From Flavobacteriales bacterium UBA1993 (lineage in GTDB: Bacteria; Bacteroidota; Bacteroidia; Flavobacteriales_G; Salibacteraceae): a stretch of DNA of 44,907 nucleotides. This document shows positions 25,642 through 33,434 of the stretch, piece after piece (the first letter of the stretch is position 1; every line of letters begins with the position of its first letter). Position numbers and translations under genes: made by a program. Location: contig DDCZ01000028.1 in the NCBI GenBank assembly GCA_002336485.1, forward strand, positions 1 through 44,907. Direction: 5' to 3'. The notes under the pieces were generated by a model. That model made no database searches, was not told where the DNA came from, and saw nothing but the letters and a program-made list of their open reading frames with translations.

Positions 25642-28524
25642 ATGCGTTTCAACTCTTCCATATCGATAACACTGCTGATAATCTCGGCGGGAACCCTTGC
25701 CTTATCAGGGAACCCGAAGGTTATGGATGATGCGCGCGCCTTTCCATTCGCACCGATTTCTCTTGACGCGGCAGACTCTGTATTAGCTCGGCTAGATGAC
25801 CATGAACGTATCGCGCAACTCTTCGTAATTCGTGGCGTAGATTCCACAGCTTACGGTTGCAGCGGATACATCGACGCCCCTGGCAAGAAGATAGGGCTAC
25901 TTCGAAAAAACGATCGAAATGGCATTCCTTATTTCTATGGTCAAGACCTTATTCAGCATGGAGATAGCTTTTATAGCGAGTCGCAGTTGGCGGGCACAAA
26001 TAACCTAGGCCTCGTCTCGAAATACGCTGAAACCATCGGAGAAAATCTTCATGAAACTGGGCACAACTTTGTGATTGGCCCTTCTTTGGAAGTATTGTAC
26101 AACGATCAGAATCCACATACGATGGCGCATTCGTTTAGCGACGACCCCGAGGTTGTCCTTGAAAATGCCCGTGCCTTTGTCTCAGGAATGAAAAAAGCGG
26201 GGATCCAATCCGTTGTTGGAAGCTATCCAGGGATTGGAAACATGAACCGTGGATTCGATCAAGATTCACCGATTGTGTACTCTCGAATGAATCAACTCGA
26301 GCGCGTCGACATGGTCCCATTCAAGGGATTAATTAATGAAGGTATTCAAGGCATTTTAGTGGCCAACGCAGCCATCCCAGCTGTGGATTCTAACAGAGAT
26401 GCAATGGCGTCCTCCTCGCATAGAATACATAAACTATTGCACGATAAACTTGGGTTTAATGGACTGGTTTGGTGCGATTTAACAACGAGTAAATCAGACC
26501 AAAGTTTTGTGAACGCAACGAACTATTTAGTAGCGGGAAACGATGTTGTTATTATTTCTGGTGACCTGAACACTCAAGTAAAACAAATTCAAAAATCGAT
26601 TCGACTAGGCATTATTAGCCAAGAAGAAATAGACCGGAAATGCAAACGAGTAATTCAGGCTAAATTATGGATGCGGCAGTCTGAACCGAGAAAAACTACC
26701 AAGGAAAACAACCAAATCCAGATTGAGTTAAGGGAGCGTGAAATTGTTCAAGCCAGCCTGACACTTTTACGAAATGTCGATTTCACCGTGCCCATCCAAG
26801 CCTTAGACACCACAAAAATTGCGGTAGTTAAAATTGGGAACGAAGGTGATGTGCTCGACCCCTATCTCGTCAATAGGTATTCCCCTGCAGACGTATTCGA
26901 CATCTCATTTTCTGAGCTGGAAAAAGGTTACGCCGCCTTTCAAAAGCGGGAATCTGATTATAACATAGTAATCATACTCGCCAATCCTGAGGCAGCAGTC
27001 AACCGCAAGCGCTTTGGAATGAGTGAACATTACCAAAGCGTAATCGAGCGTATTGGATACTCTCAGCGCACAATTTTAGTTTGGAATGGAAATCCCAAAG
27101 GACTATTGCAGGTAATTAGCGTACCATCCATTGCCGCCATTATCAGTGGTCATAAATCCGGCAGACTTACTGATGATTTTGCGCTTCAGGCGGTTTTTGG
27201 CGGGCGTCCAATAAGCGGTAGATTGAAGCGAAAGTTAGGCGTTGAATTTATGCGCGAAGCCGGCATCGAGACGAAAAAAACACGCTTAGCCTACGGTATA
27301 CCAGAAGAGGTCGGCGTTCGATCTGAATTCCTGGTTGACATAGACAAAATAGCCTATAGCGCTATTACAGAAAAGGCTTGCCCTGGTTCGCAAGTATGGT
27401 TTGCGAAAGACGGAATGGTTGTGGTCGACAACACGTACGGATATCATACCTATCAGCGAAAGGATACCGTAAAACCAACCGATCTGTATGATCTCGCTTC
27501 AATCACCAAGATTGCAGGATCGGTTGCCGGAATGATGAAACTCAGCCAAGACTCCCTTTTTAACTTGGACCACAACCTTTGCGATTACCTTTCAGAGTGG
27601 GTAGACACAACGGCTTACATGAATATGGGCATGCGCGAAATATTTTCGCACCAAGCCGGACTGCCTGCTTTTATCCCATTTTATGCCAAAACTTTGAGAA
27701 AGGGCGTGCCGCGGTTTGATGTATACAGCCTGGCTCAAAATGACATCTATTCGCATCGAGTTGCACGTGAACTCTATATTCACAAAGACCAGCCCGACAA
27801 GATGTTCCGGCAAATTCTCCGACATCCAATCAAGAGTCAAAAAAAGTACAAGTACAGCGACGTTGGTTACTACTTTGCCTTGCGCATTATCGAAAAACAA
27901 AGTGGTATGAAGATGGAAGACTATTTGGACCAAGTTTATTATAAACCACTTGGGCTTTCAACAATGACCTATCGTCCGCTTAAAAAGTTCGACAAAAAGC
28001 AGATTGCGCCTACGGAATACGACAGGTATTTTAGAAATCAACTGGTCCACGGCGACGTGCATGACCCAGGCGCAGCAATGCTGGGCGGAGTTGGAGGACA
28101 TGCCGGTCTTTTCTCGAATGCCAACGACCTAGGAGTGCTTATGCAGATGTACTTAAATGGCGGATCGTATGGCGGAAATGAATACTTCGACAGCTCAATC
28201 ATCGCCGATTTTGTACAATGTCAGTTTTGCGATAACGATAACCGCAGGGGCGCGGGATTTGACAAACCACTTACGGACGGTAGTTCTGGTCCTTCATGTG
28301 GGTGCACTGACTTAAATGCTTTTGGACATCAAGGTTTCACGGGCACGGTTACCTGGGCAGACCCAAGGGATCAAGTTGTGTATGTGTTTCTATCAAATCG
28401 TGTATATCCCGACGCCAGTAATAAGAAGTTGGCACATATGAATATTCGAACCGACATCCAACAAGTGTTTCACGATGCGATTATAAAAAGCGCGAAAGCT
28501 GACTCGGCAGCAAACCAATTATGA
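25642..28524 (+). CDS. Degenerate GH3 domain fused to serine hydrolase (beta-lactamase-like)
   Basis: This 960-residue protein starts at ATG 25642 with a signal peptide (SISITLLIISAGTLALSG). Residues 40-570 follow a GH3 beta-N-acetylglucosaminidase (LDDHERIAQLFVI, NFVIGPSLEV, GFNGLVWCDLT), but the catalytic loop normally KHFPGHGDT reads GSYPGIGN (193-200) and the usual D.E.G sugar-binding loop reads GQDLIQHGD (100-108). The GH3 nucleophile position may be Asp279 in CDL. Residues about 575-955 form a class C beta-lactamase/DD-peptidase-like domain with S620-I-T-K623, YSDVGYY and HQGFTGTV, all intact. The GH3 half is thus probably not a normal hydrolase and the serine hydrolase half probably works. 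Fusions of these two domains occur in Bacteroidota and suggest peptidoglycan-related envelope work. Confidence 0.85.
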   Translation: MRFNSSISITLLIISAGTLALSGNPKVMDDARAFPFAPISLDAADSVLARLDDHERIAQLFVIRGVDSTAYGCSGYIDAPGKKIGLLRKNDRNGIPYFYGQDLIQHGDSFYSESQLAGTNNLGLVSKYAETIGENLHETGHNFVIGPSLEVLYNDQNPHTMAHSFSDDPEVVLENARAFVSGMKKAGIQSVVGSYPGIGNMNRGFDQDSPIVYSRMNQLERVDMVPFKGLINEGIQGILVANAAIPAVDSNRDAMASSSHRIHKLLHDKLGFNGLVWCDLTTSKSDQSFVNATNYLVAGNDVVIISGDLNTQVKQIQKSIRLGIISQEEIDRKCKRVIQAKLWMRQSEPRKTTKENNQIQIELREREIVQASLTLLRNVDFTVPIQALDTTKIAVVKIGNEGDVLDPYLVNRYSPADVFDISFSELEKGYAAFQKRESDYNIVIILANPEAAVNRKRFGMSEHYQSVIERIGYSQRTILVWNGNPKGLLQVISVPSIAAIISGHKSGRLTDDFALQAVFGGRPISGRLKRKLGVEFMREAGIETKKTRLAYGIPEEVGVRSEFLVDIDKIAYSAITEKACPGSQVWFAKDGMVVVDNTYGYHTYQRKDTVKPTDLYDLASITKIAGSVAGMMKLSQDSLFNLDHNLCDYLSEWVDTTAYMNMGMREIFSHQAGLPAFIPFYAKTLRKGVPRFDVYSLAQNDIYSHRVARELYIHKDQPDKMFRQILRHPIKSQKKYKYSDVGYYFALRIIEKQSGMKMEDYLDQVYYKPLGLSTMTYRPLKKFDKKQIAPTEYDRYFRNQLVHGDVHDPGAAMLGGVGGHAGLFSNANDLGVLMQMYLNGGSYGGNEYFDSSIIADFVQCQFCDNDNRRGAGFDKPLTDGSSGPSCGCTDLNAFGHQGFTGTVTWADPRDQVVYVFLSNRVYPDASNKKLAHMNIRTDIQQVFHDAIIKSAKADSAANQL

Positions 28525-28588
28525 CGTTATCTTATCTAGGCTCCGAACAATTTAGTCGTTCATTTGCTATAGGATTGATGAAGAATAT

Positions 28589-29719
28589 ATGCGAATAGGA
28601 ATTGTTTGTTACCCGACGTATGGTGGTAGTGGTGTTGTGGCAACTGAGTTAGGCCTTGAAATGGCCAAGGAGGGGCATGTCGTGCACTTTATTAGCTATT
28701 CTCAACCGGTCAGACTAGACCTCTACGCCGAGAACGTGCACTATCATGAGGTTGTAGTAACCGAATATCCATTGTTCGACTACGCGCCTTACGAGTTGAT
28801 TCTCACATCTAAATTGGTGAGCGTAGTCAAGAATGAAAACCTAGACATTCTGCATGTTCACTACGCCATTCCGCATGCATCTGCCGCATACATGGCAAAG
28901 CAAATTCTAGCCTCGGAGGGAATCAATATCCCAATTGTTTGTACACTGCACGGAACGGACATTACGCTTTTAGGAAAGGACGCATCCTTTGAACCAGTGA
29001 TCACCTTCGCCATAAATAATAGCGACGCTGTTACAGCCGTGTCTGAAAGTTTACGGAGAGACACCCTGAAGTATTTCAATGTTAAACGCGAAATCAAGGT
29101 GATCCCTAACTTCATTAATTTGAACAACTACTCGGATTTAAAACCGAATGGATTGCGTGCTCGATACGCTGTGAAGGGCGAGCGTTTAATTATGCACGTA
29201 TCCAATTTCAGGAAAGTCAAGCGTGTAGAAGATGTTGTAAAAGTCTTTGGCAAAATTCACGATGCCATGCCTGCTCAATTACTGCTAATTGGAGATGGAC
29301 CAGAACGATACAATGTGGAGACAATGTGCCGTGAATTAGGCAAGTGCGACCAAATTCATTTCATTGGTAAATCGAAAACAATTGAGCGTTTTTTGATTAA
29401 TGCCGATCTCTTCATTCTACCATCTGAAACCGAAAGCTTTGGATTGGCCGCATTGGAAGCAATGGCTGCAGGCGTCCCAGTAATTTCAAGCAACACTGGA
29501 GGTTTACCTGAAGTAAATAAACATGGATATAGTGGATACTTAAGTGAGGTGGGCGACATTGATTCTATGGCCAAGGGTGCGATTGAAATTTTGTCATCGG
29601 ACGAAACCCTAACGCGTTTCAAATCCAATGCAAAGCAACAAGCAATAAAGTTCAGCCTTCCCGAGATTCTTCCACAATATGAGCGATTGTATGACCCGCT
29701 CCTTTTACCTTTGGTATGA
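28589..29719 (+). CDS. bshA: N-acetyl-alpha-D-glucosaminyl L-malate synthase
   Basis: This 376-residue protein starts at ATG 28589. The N-terminus (MRIGIVCYPTYGGSGVVATELG), the 'LHVHYAIPHASAAYMAKQI' block, 'TLHGTDITLLGKD' and the C-terminal 'LFILPSETESFGLAALEAMAAG' are the diagnostic motifs of BshA, a GT4 enzyme. It joins UDP-GlcNAc and L-malate in the first step of bacillithiol synthesis, the low-molecular-weight thiol of Bacillota and many Bacteroidota. BshB and BshC are not in the window. Length and motifs are normal, so activity is expected. It lies just upstream of the small cysteine-rich lipoproteins, a neighbourhood in which thiol chemistry recurs. Confidence 0.93.
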   Translation: MRIGIVCYPTYGGSGVVATELGLEMAKEGHVVHFISYSQPVRLDLYAENVHYHEVVVTEYPLFDYAPYELILTSKLVSVVKNENLDILHVHYAIPHASAAYMAKQILASEGINIPIVCTLHGTDITLLGKDASFEPVITFAINNSDAVTAVSESLRRDTLKYFNVKREIKVIPNFINLNNYSDLKPNGLRARYAVKGERLIMHVSNFRKVKRVEDVVKVFGKIHDAMPAQLLLIGDGPERYNVETMCRELGKCDQIHFIGKSKTIERFLINADLFILPSETESFGLAALEAMAAGVPVISSNTGGLPEVNKHGYSGYLSEVGDIDSMAKGAIEILSSDETLTRFKSNAKQQAIKFSLPEILPQYERLYDPLLLPLV

Positions 29720-29752
29720 TCATTGGCTATCAAGCCATCAAATTCCACAATT

Positions 29753-29953
29753 ATGAAAAAGCTAAGTTTAATTTTCGGCCTTGCAGTTGCCATGATGAGC
29801 TGCTCTACTTGTTATGAATGCTCAGAAGAGGTTATAATCTATAGTGGAAGCACGCCCACCGACACGTCTATTACCACAGAGGAACTATGCACAGCAGACG
29901 CTTCGGTGATTACTGAACGAGAGGCAGCAGGAGCTGATTGTAAATCAATCTAG
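29753..29953 (+). CDS. Small cysteine-rich lipoprotein (66 aa)
   Basis: The start is taken at ATG 29753; a longer frame from 29723 would add ten residues before the signal peptide. The leader KKLSLIFGLAVAMMSC gives a lipobox with Cys17. The mature protein has CSTCYEC (Cys17, Cys20, Cys23) and further Cys46 and Cys63. The CxxCxxC start is shared with the two small lipoproteins at 31687-32180 on the other strand, though their terminal CxC is missing here. No known family function. It is downstream of bshA and ends in a 4-bp stop overlap (CTAG, 29950-29953) with the Lon-substrate-binding-domain gene. Confidence 0.7.
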   Translation: MKKLSLIFGLAVAMMSCSTCYECSEEVIIYSGSTPTDTSITTEELCTADASVITEREAAGADCKSI

Positions 29954-30552
29954 TTCAGTAAAATTCCTTTCTCTGCTTGCGCTTCTTGATAATACAAGAA
30001 GTGAAGATATTTAAGAAGCCCGATGAGCATACCCTCTCGGGCTTTGCTATTTGGAAGTTGAATGAACCTAATCTTATCCCAATTACTCATTGCAATGCAT
30101 GCTGCCACATCCATAGGCTTATATTGAATGATCTCCGCTAAAATTGGCCGCTTACCAAACTTTATTTCAATATAATCGGCGAATGACTCCAAGAGGGGAA
30201 TCGAAGCGGGCTCCCTTCTCCCATCGATCAGGTTTGGGCCTATTTCGCCTCCGGGGTAAAGCTTGTTTTTCATCTTATCGCGCATGGAGATTAGAGAATG
30301 AACAGAGACGCACTCTACGATCACATCGCGCGTTCCTTTCGGTGTTCTGTCCGTTACGCGCACCAGCTTGCATTTGGAGGCATAGCGCACATTGTGCTCT
30401 TTGTACGGCATGGCAAAGTGTAGGTTTTCCTCCTCCATTTCATCAAATAATTGCCGATACTTCGGCTCAAATACGCAAAGCGGCATTTGCTCTCCAGGCA
30501 ACATAAATGTGCGAAGCGGGAACATTGGTATTTTGACTGATTCAATCGGCAT
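29950..30552 (-). CDS. Lon-substrate-binding-domain (PUA-like) protein
   Basis: This 200-residue protein is called from ATG 30552 (a GTG one codon earlier also fits). The N-terminus 'ESVKIPMFPLRTFMLPGEQMPLCVFEPKYRQLFDEM' matches the Lon N-terminal (LON substrate-binding) domain: strand, then 'P.f.LR..vLpGe.mpL.iFEpkYrql'. No AAA+ ATPase or protease domain follows, so it is a stand-alone version. Its molecular role is unknown; a cytoplasmic substrate or protein-binding adaptor is suggested by the domain. It lies 35 bases downstream of the serine hydrolase gene and may be transcribed with it, and is convergent with the 66-residue lipoprotein. Confidence 0.85.
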   Translation of the reverse strand: MPIESVKIPMFPLRTFMLPGEQMPLCVFEPKYRQLFDEMEEENLHFAMPYKEHNVRYASKCKLVRVTDRTPKGTRDVIVECVSVHSLISMRDKMKNKLYPGGEIGPNLIDGRREPASIPLLESFADYIEIKFGKRPILAEIIQYKPMDVAACIAMSNWDKIRFIQLPNSKAREGMLIGLLKYLHFLYYQEAQAEKGILLN

Positions 30553-30587
30553 CACTATCTAACAGATTCAATGATAGAATAGTTCAG

Positions 30588-31703
30588 TCAGAATTGCAAC
30601 CATATTTCCTGCTGAGGTAAATAACCTCCGCGGATGGAGTTTGTGAGAATCACGCACATCTTATCTTCCTTAGACGACATCCAGAAATAGGTCCGAAATC
30701 CACGCCACCAGCCATTGTGGTAGATCAGGGTATCGTTTGCCTCTGGTAATGGCTTGATACGCCATCCATATCCATAGAATGCAGATGCTCCTGTCTTGGC
30801 TTTTGGACTAGTCGCCTCAGCCCACAGCGAATCCGAAATGGGGTTTTGGCTTTTTATCGTTTTATAGAAGGCATACAAATCAGCGATTGTACTGTACATA
30901 CCCTTGTCCCCTACCACTCCGTCTAAATACGATGGAAGTTTGACATCTCCACTTGGATAATGGCCTTTCACGTCGTAAGCGTTTGCATCTTTTGAAAATG
31001 GATCAATAATCTCGGAATTTGCCATTTCCAGTGCAGGGAAAATAGTCCATTCCATGTAGTCCTTGAATGATGTATCTGTGACGGCTTCGATGATGTTAGC
31101 CAACAAAGTATAATTGGTGTTGCAATAGTCAAAACCTCTGCCCGGCTCAAAATAAAGCGGAATTTCATCACACTCCATCATAGTTAGTAAGTCCGAATTC
31201 GCCATAGGATCTTCGGGCATACCCCAAAGGTTATCGGTTACATAGGCATAGTATCCTATGCCACTAGTGTGGTTGAGTAATTGCCCTATGGTTACATCTG
31301 AATATGGAGTACACACGAGATGATCAGACACCTTATCATCTATGCGCAAGCGACCTTCATCGATCAGTTTTAGAATCGAAAAAGCCGTAAAGGGTTTTGA
31401 TAGCGAGGCAAGCTGAAATTGATCATCGAGACGAAGCGAGTCCTTCGTTTTAAAGTTGCGAAATCCATGAACGAGTGAATGCGTGACCCCATTCTTCGCG
31501 AAAAGCGCTACACCATTGAATTTCCGAGCTTCGAAAAGGTCTCCAAAAAACGAATCGAGGGTAGTGGCATCATGCGGGTTAAACTGAAGTTCTAGCTCGG
31601 GCGCTGGATCGTAATCAACAACGGCAGGGCTTGGAACATTGCTTTCCGTGCATCCTACAGCTAGTATCGCAATAAAAATTCCGACTTTAAGGAGCCTCAC
31701 CAC
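30588..31703 (-). CDS. Beta-lactamase-family serine hydrolase lipoprotein
   Basis: The start chosen is GTG 31703 (371 residues; GTG 31700 is equally likely). An ATG at 31754 would overlap the previous gene by 68 bases and give an overlong leader. The lipobox is LAVGC (Cys18). The serine hydrolase signature is complete: S100-L-S-K103 (LASLSKP), YCN (FDYCNTNY) as the YxN motif, and HNG near the end (LIYHNGWWRGF) as the HxG motif. This is the class C beta-lactamase/DD-peptidase fold, used in many hydrolases; the substrate is not predictable, and resistance should not be assumed. It follows the 76-residue Cys-rich lipoprotein with a 17-base overlap, so the two are likely translationally coupled. 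Confidence 0.85.
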   Translation of the reverse strand: MVRLLKVGIFIAILAVGCTESNVPSPAVVDYDPAPELELQFNPHDATTLDSFFGDLFEARKFNGVALFAKNGVTHSLVHGFRNFKTKDSLRLDDQFQLASLSKPFTAFSILKLIDEGRLRIDDKVSDHLVCTPYSDVTIGQLLNHTSGIGYYAYVTDNLWGMPEDPMANSDLLTMMECDEIPLYFEPGRGFDYCNTNYTLLANIIEAVTDTSFKDYMEWTIFPALEMANSEIIDPFSKDANAYDVKGHYPSGDVKLPSYLDGVVGDKGMYSTIADLYAFYKTIKSQNPISDSLWAEATSPKAKTGASAFYGYGWRIKPLPEANDTLIYHNGWWRGFRTYFWMSSKEDKMCVILTNSIRGGYLPQQEIWLQF

Positions 31704-31917
31704 AGGTGCAAGTATGGTCGTATTTACCGTATTCAGATTCGCACTTATCTGCATAAGCGCTTAGGTCCTTTTTGGTACCACACATTTCGGGATATTGATA
31801 TCGGGTGACCTTGTCCCGGTCTTTGACCACGCAGATATGGCATTTCTTACAGCCTGAATTTGCTACAAAAAGCAAAAGACTAAAACCCAGAACCATATGC
31901 CTCAATGTCTTACTCAT
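31687..31917 (-). CDS. Small cysteine-rich lipoprotein (76 aa), paralogue of the next
   Basis: The start is ATG 31917, where the signal peptide begins; it forms ATGA with the stop of the upstream paralogue. The lipobox is ANSGC (Cys23). The mature chain has CKKCHIC (Cys23/26/29), Cys46 in MCGTKKDLSAY, Cys59, and the closing CTC (Cys70/72): seven cysteines. Cys46-Cys59 spacing (13) and the C-G-x-x-K-D-L/I-x-A-Y motif are the same as in the 88-residue neighbour, so they are paralogues by tandem duplication. The cysteines could hold a metal, a disulfide set or be redox active; the sequence does not decide between these. Confidence 0.8.
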   Translation of the reverse strand: MSKTLRHMVLGFSLLLFVANSGCKKCHICVVKDRDKVTRYQYPEMCGTKKDLSAYADKCESEYGKYDHTCTCGEAP

Positions 31918-32180
31918 TCTATTACTATGTCTTGTCCACAATCGCAGTACAGATCAATAGAGCCAGCGTCAGTTGCTTCCATTTCAGCAACCACACGGTC
32001 TTCACAAAGTCCTTCGTACGCCTTGATGTCTTTGTTTGAACCGCATATTTCACTGTAAGCAGTGAATAGAGTTTCGTCTGATGTTTGTTTATCGTAGATA
32101 GCGCATTGGTGGCATTTTTTACAAGAACCAAAGCCCATCAAGACACAGACGACAGCGACTATTTGAACGTATTTTGACAT
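31914..32180 (-). CDS. Small cysteine-rich lipoprotein (88 aa)
   Basis: The start is ATG 32180, directly before a signal peptide (YVQIVAVVCVLMGFGSC, Cys20). The mature chain begins CKKCHQC (Cys20/23/26), then has Cys46 in ICGSNKDIKAYEG, Cys59 and the closing CDC (Cys79/81), seven in all after the leader. This is the same architecture as the 76-residue neighbour, with which it shares an ATGA overlap. No named family was recognised; similar short 'SCKKC..C' lipoproteins are known in Bacteroidota without function. It heads a likely operon with the second paralogue and the serine hydrolase, behind a -7 box at 32194-32201, and follows the MauE/thioredoxin gene by 41 bases. Confidence 0.8.
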   Translation of the reverse strand: MSKYVQIVAVVCVLMGFGSCKKCHQCAIYDKQTSDETLFTAYSEICGSNKDIKAYEGLCEDRVVAEMEATDAGSIDLYCDCGQDIVIE

Positions 32181-32193
32181 ATAATTAATGGAA

Positions 32194-32201
32194 CAAACGT
32201 A
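32194..32201 (-). promoter_or_regulatory. -7 box (TACGTTTG) upstream of the cysteine-rich lipoprotein operon
   Basis: On the minus strand the sequence reads TACGTTTG, an exact TAnnTTTG match, 14 bases before the ATG at 32180 in the 41-base gap after the MauE/thioredoxin gene. It implies that the lipoprotein/serine hydrolase genes can be expressed independently. No -33 element was seen and the leader would be very short. Confidence 0.33.
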
Positions 32202-32221
32202 ATCATTCACCTTTTGGTTTC

Positions 32222-33112
32222 TCATTTTGAAAGAATAGTTGAAAGCAGATCCATGTTCACTTCTTTTCCTGTCCAATTTGATACCACTTGGCCATCTTTT
32301 AGAAGGATTGCCGTTGGGAAGGTTCCGTCAACCGCGATCATCAACGCTCGGCTGGAAGTTGGCTGGAACGGGAAGTTTGCAACTTTCGTTTCCATAAGAA
32401 ATTCCGCCACTTTTTCTTCGTTTCCAAAAATCATCAGGCGCAGTTTTTCATCCGCGATTTCTTTATCTGTAGTTGAAAGCAATGTTGCCAGCTGCTTGCA
32501 GTGAACACAGTTTGCATACATAACCACAATTAGCTTTTCGCCTTGATCCAAGTCCCATTCGTGGTCCTCGCTTAGGTTTGTTACCAACTCATTGTCAATT
32601 GTTGGCTCTTTATCTAGATTGCCTGATGGAATCGGTGAAGCGAGAAATAAAATTGGCACAACAAGCAATCCCAAAACCAGCCCGATCCAACTAAATCGCC
32701 ACTTCCAGTCAAGCTTCAATTTCCACAGCAGCATTTGCCCCCAGATTAAAATGATGATATTCTTTACAATACTTGTTGGCGCATCCATCGGTATCAGCTC
32801 ACCAAAACAACCGCAATTATCGTCGCCAGACCCTTGAACAATGAGCAGCGTTAAATAGACCGTAAACCCAGCGGTCATCGCCTGAGCAGCCATTACCATT
32901 GCGCGCGTCCAAAATCCAAAAGCGATACTTGTTCCTAACACTAACTCAAAGAGAATCAGACTCCTGGCCATAAGAGGAGCAAGCGACCAAGAAATCCCCA
33001 CTTGCTTAATAAGTACCATCTCAAATGCCTCGATCGGTGCCAATTTCAGACATGCCGAAACGATAAATACAAGGCCAAAAAGTATTCGAAGAATAAGGTA
33101 GCTCAGTTTCAC
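32222..33112 (-). CDS. MauE/DoxX-like membrane protein fused to a thioredoxin-like domain
   Basis: The start is taken at GTG 33112 (296 residues), one base after the stop of the upstream gene; a TTG at 33145 would overlap it by 32 bases. Residues 1-135 form four or five membrane helices of the MauE/DoxX type (LRILFGLVFIVSACLKLAP, ELVLGTSIAFGFW), with the motif NCGCFG, seen in the MauE and BT_3928-like families where paired Cys may relay electrons. A further helix follows, then a periplasmic thioredoxin-like domain with CVHC (MYANCVHCKQL) and a cis-Pro-like TFPTAIL near the end. MauE proteins serve disulfide formation in methylamine dehydrogenase biogenesis; an envelope thiol/disulfide exchange role is inferred here, and the client is unknown. 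Confidence 0.82.
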   Translation of the reverse strand: MKLSYLILRILFGLVFIVSACLKLAPIEAFEMVLIKQVGISWSLAPLMARSLILFELVLGTSIAFGFWTRAMVMAAQAMTAGFTVYLTLLIVQGSGDDNCGCFGELIPMDAPTSIVKNIIILIWGQMLLWKLKLDWKWRFSWIGLVLGLLVVPILFLASPIPSGNLDKEPTIDNELVTNLSEDHEWDLDQGEKLIVVMYANCVHCKQLATLLSTTDKEIADEKLRLMIFGNEEKVAEFLMETKVANFPFQPTSSRALMIAVDGTFPTAILLKDGQVVSNWTGKEVNMDLLSTILSK

Positions 33113-33113
33113 T

Positions 33114-33362
33114 TTAAATCTTGTTTCCTTTATATTTTCCTTCAAATGTGCACCGGCTTAAGCGCTCATCTAAATATTTCGTTTCAATTCGCTTTTGACA
33201 AACTTCTTCCGCCTCTTTCTTCGTTGCCTTCTCAATAATCATAATCGTCTCCTGCCCCGTAACCATCATACATCGACAAGACCACGTTTTCTCACACGAC
33301 ATCAGGCCCATGAGCAACATGAGACCAAAAGCGAAACGATATTTCAAAATGATTTTCGGCAT
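33114..33362 (-). CDS. Small cysteine-containing lipoprotein (82 aa)
   Basis: The start is ATG 33362; the longer frame from 33428 would put 22 residues in front of a well-formed leader. The signal peptide KYRFAFGLMLLMGLMSC gives a lipobox with Cys23, followed by WSCRC (Cys29/31), Cys55 and Cys71. It lacks the CxxCxxC start of the other lipoproteins in the region and is probably not a close relative, but shares size and Cys content. A '.AEEVCQ' helix is visible. It is directly upstream of the MauE/thioredoxin gene, one base from its chosen start, so translational coupling is likely. A -7 box lies at 33378-33385. Function unknown. Confidence 0.72.
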   Translation of the reverse strand: MPKIILKYRFAFGLMLLMGLMSCEKTWSCRCMMVTGQETIMIIEKATKKEAEEVCQKRIETKYLDERLSRCTFEGKYKGNKI

Positions 33363-33377
33363 ATTTGACAACGTAAA

Positions 33378-33385
33378 CAAAGGTA
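33378..33385 (-). promoter_or_regulatory. -7 box (TACCTTTG) upstream of the 82-residue lipoprotein and MauE/thioredoxin pair
   Basis: On the minus strand this reads TACCTTTG, matching TAnnTTTG. It lies 16 bases from ATG 33362, in the 72-base divergent gap with the repeat protein at 33435. No -33 box at the usual spacing was found. Confidence 0.3.
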
Positions 33386-33434
33386 AATCTATAATGATAG
33401 ACATGACCTTATAAAGACGCAATAACACTTTGTT

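Noticed and set aside
29356..29793. 145-residue open frame antisense to bshA
   Set aside because: It lies across the end of bshA and the start of the 66-residue lipoprotein, both better supported.
30588..31703. Beta-lactamase conferring antibiotic resistance
   Set aside because: The SxxK, YxN and HxG motifs show only the serine hydrolase fold, shared by esterases and peptidases; nothing marks it as a resistance enzyme.
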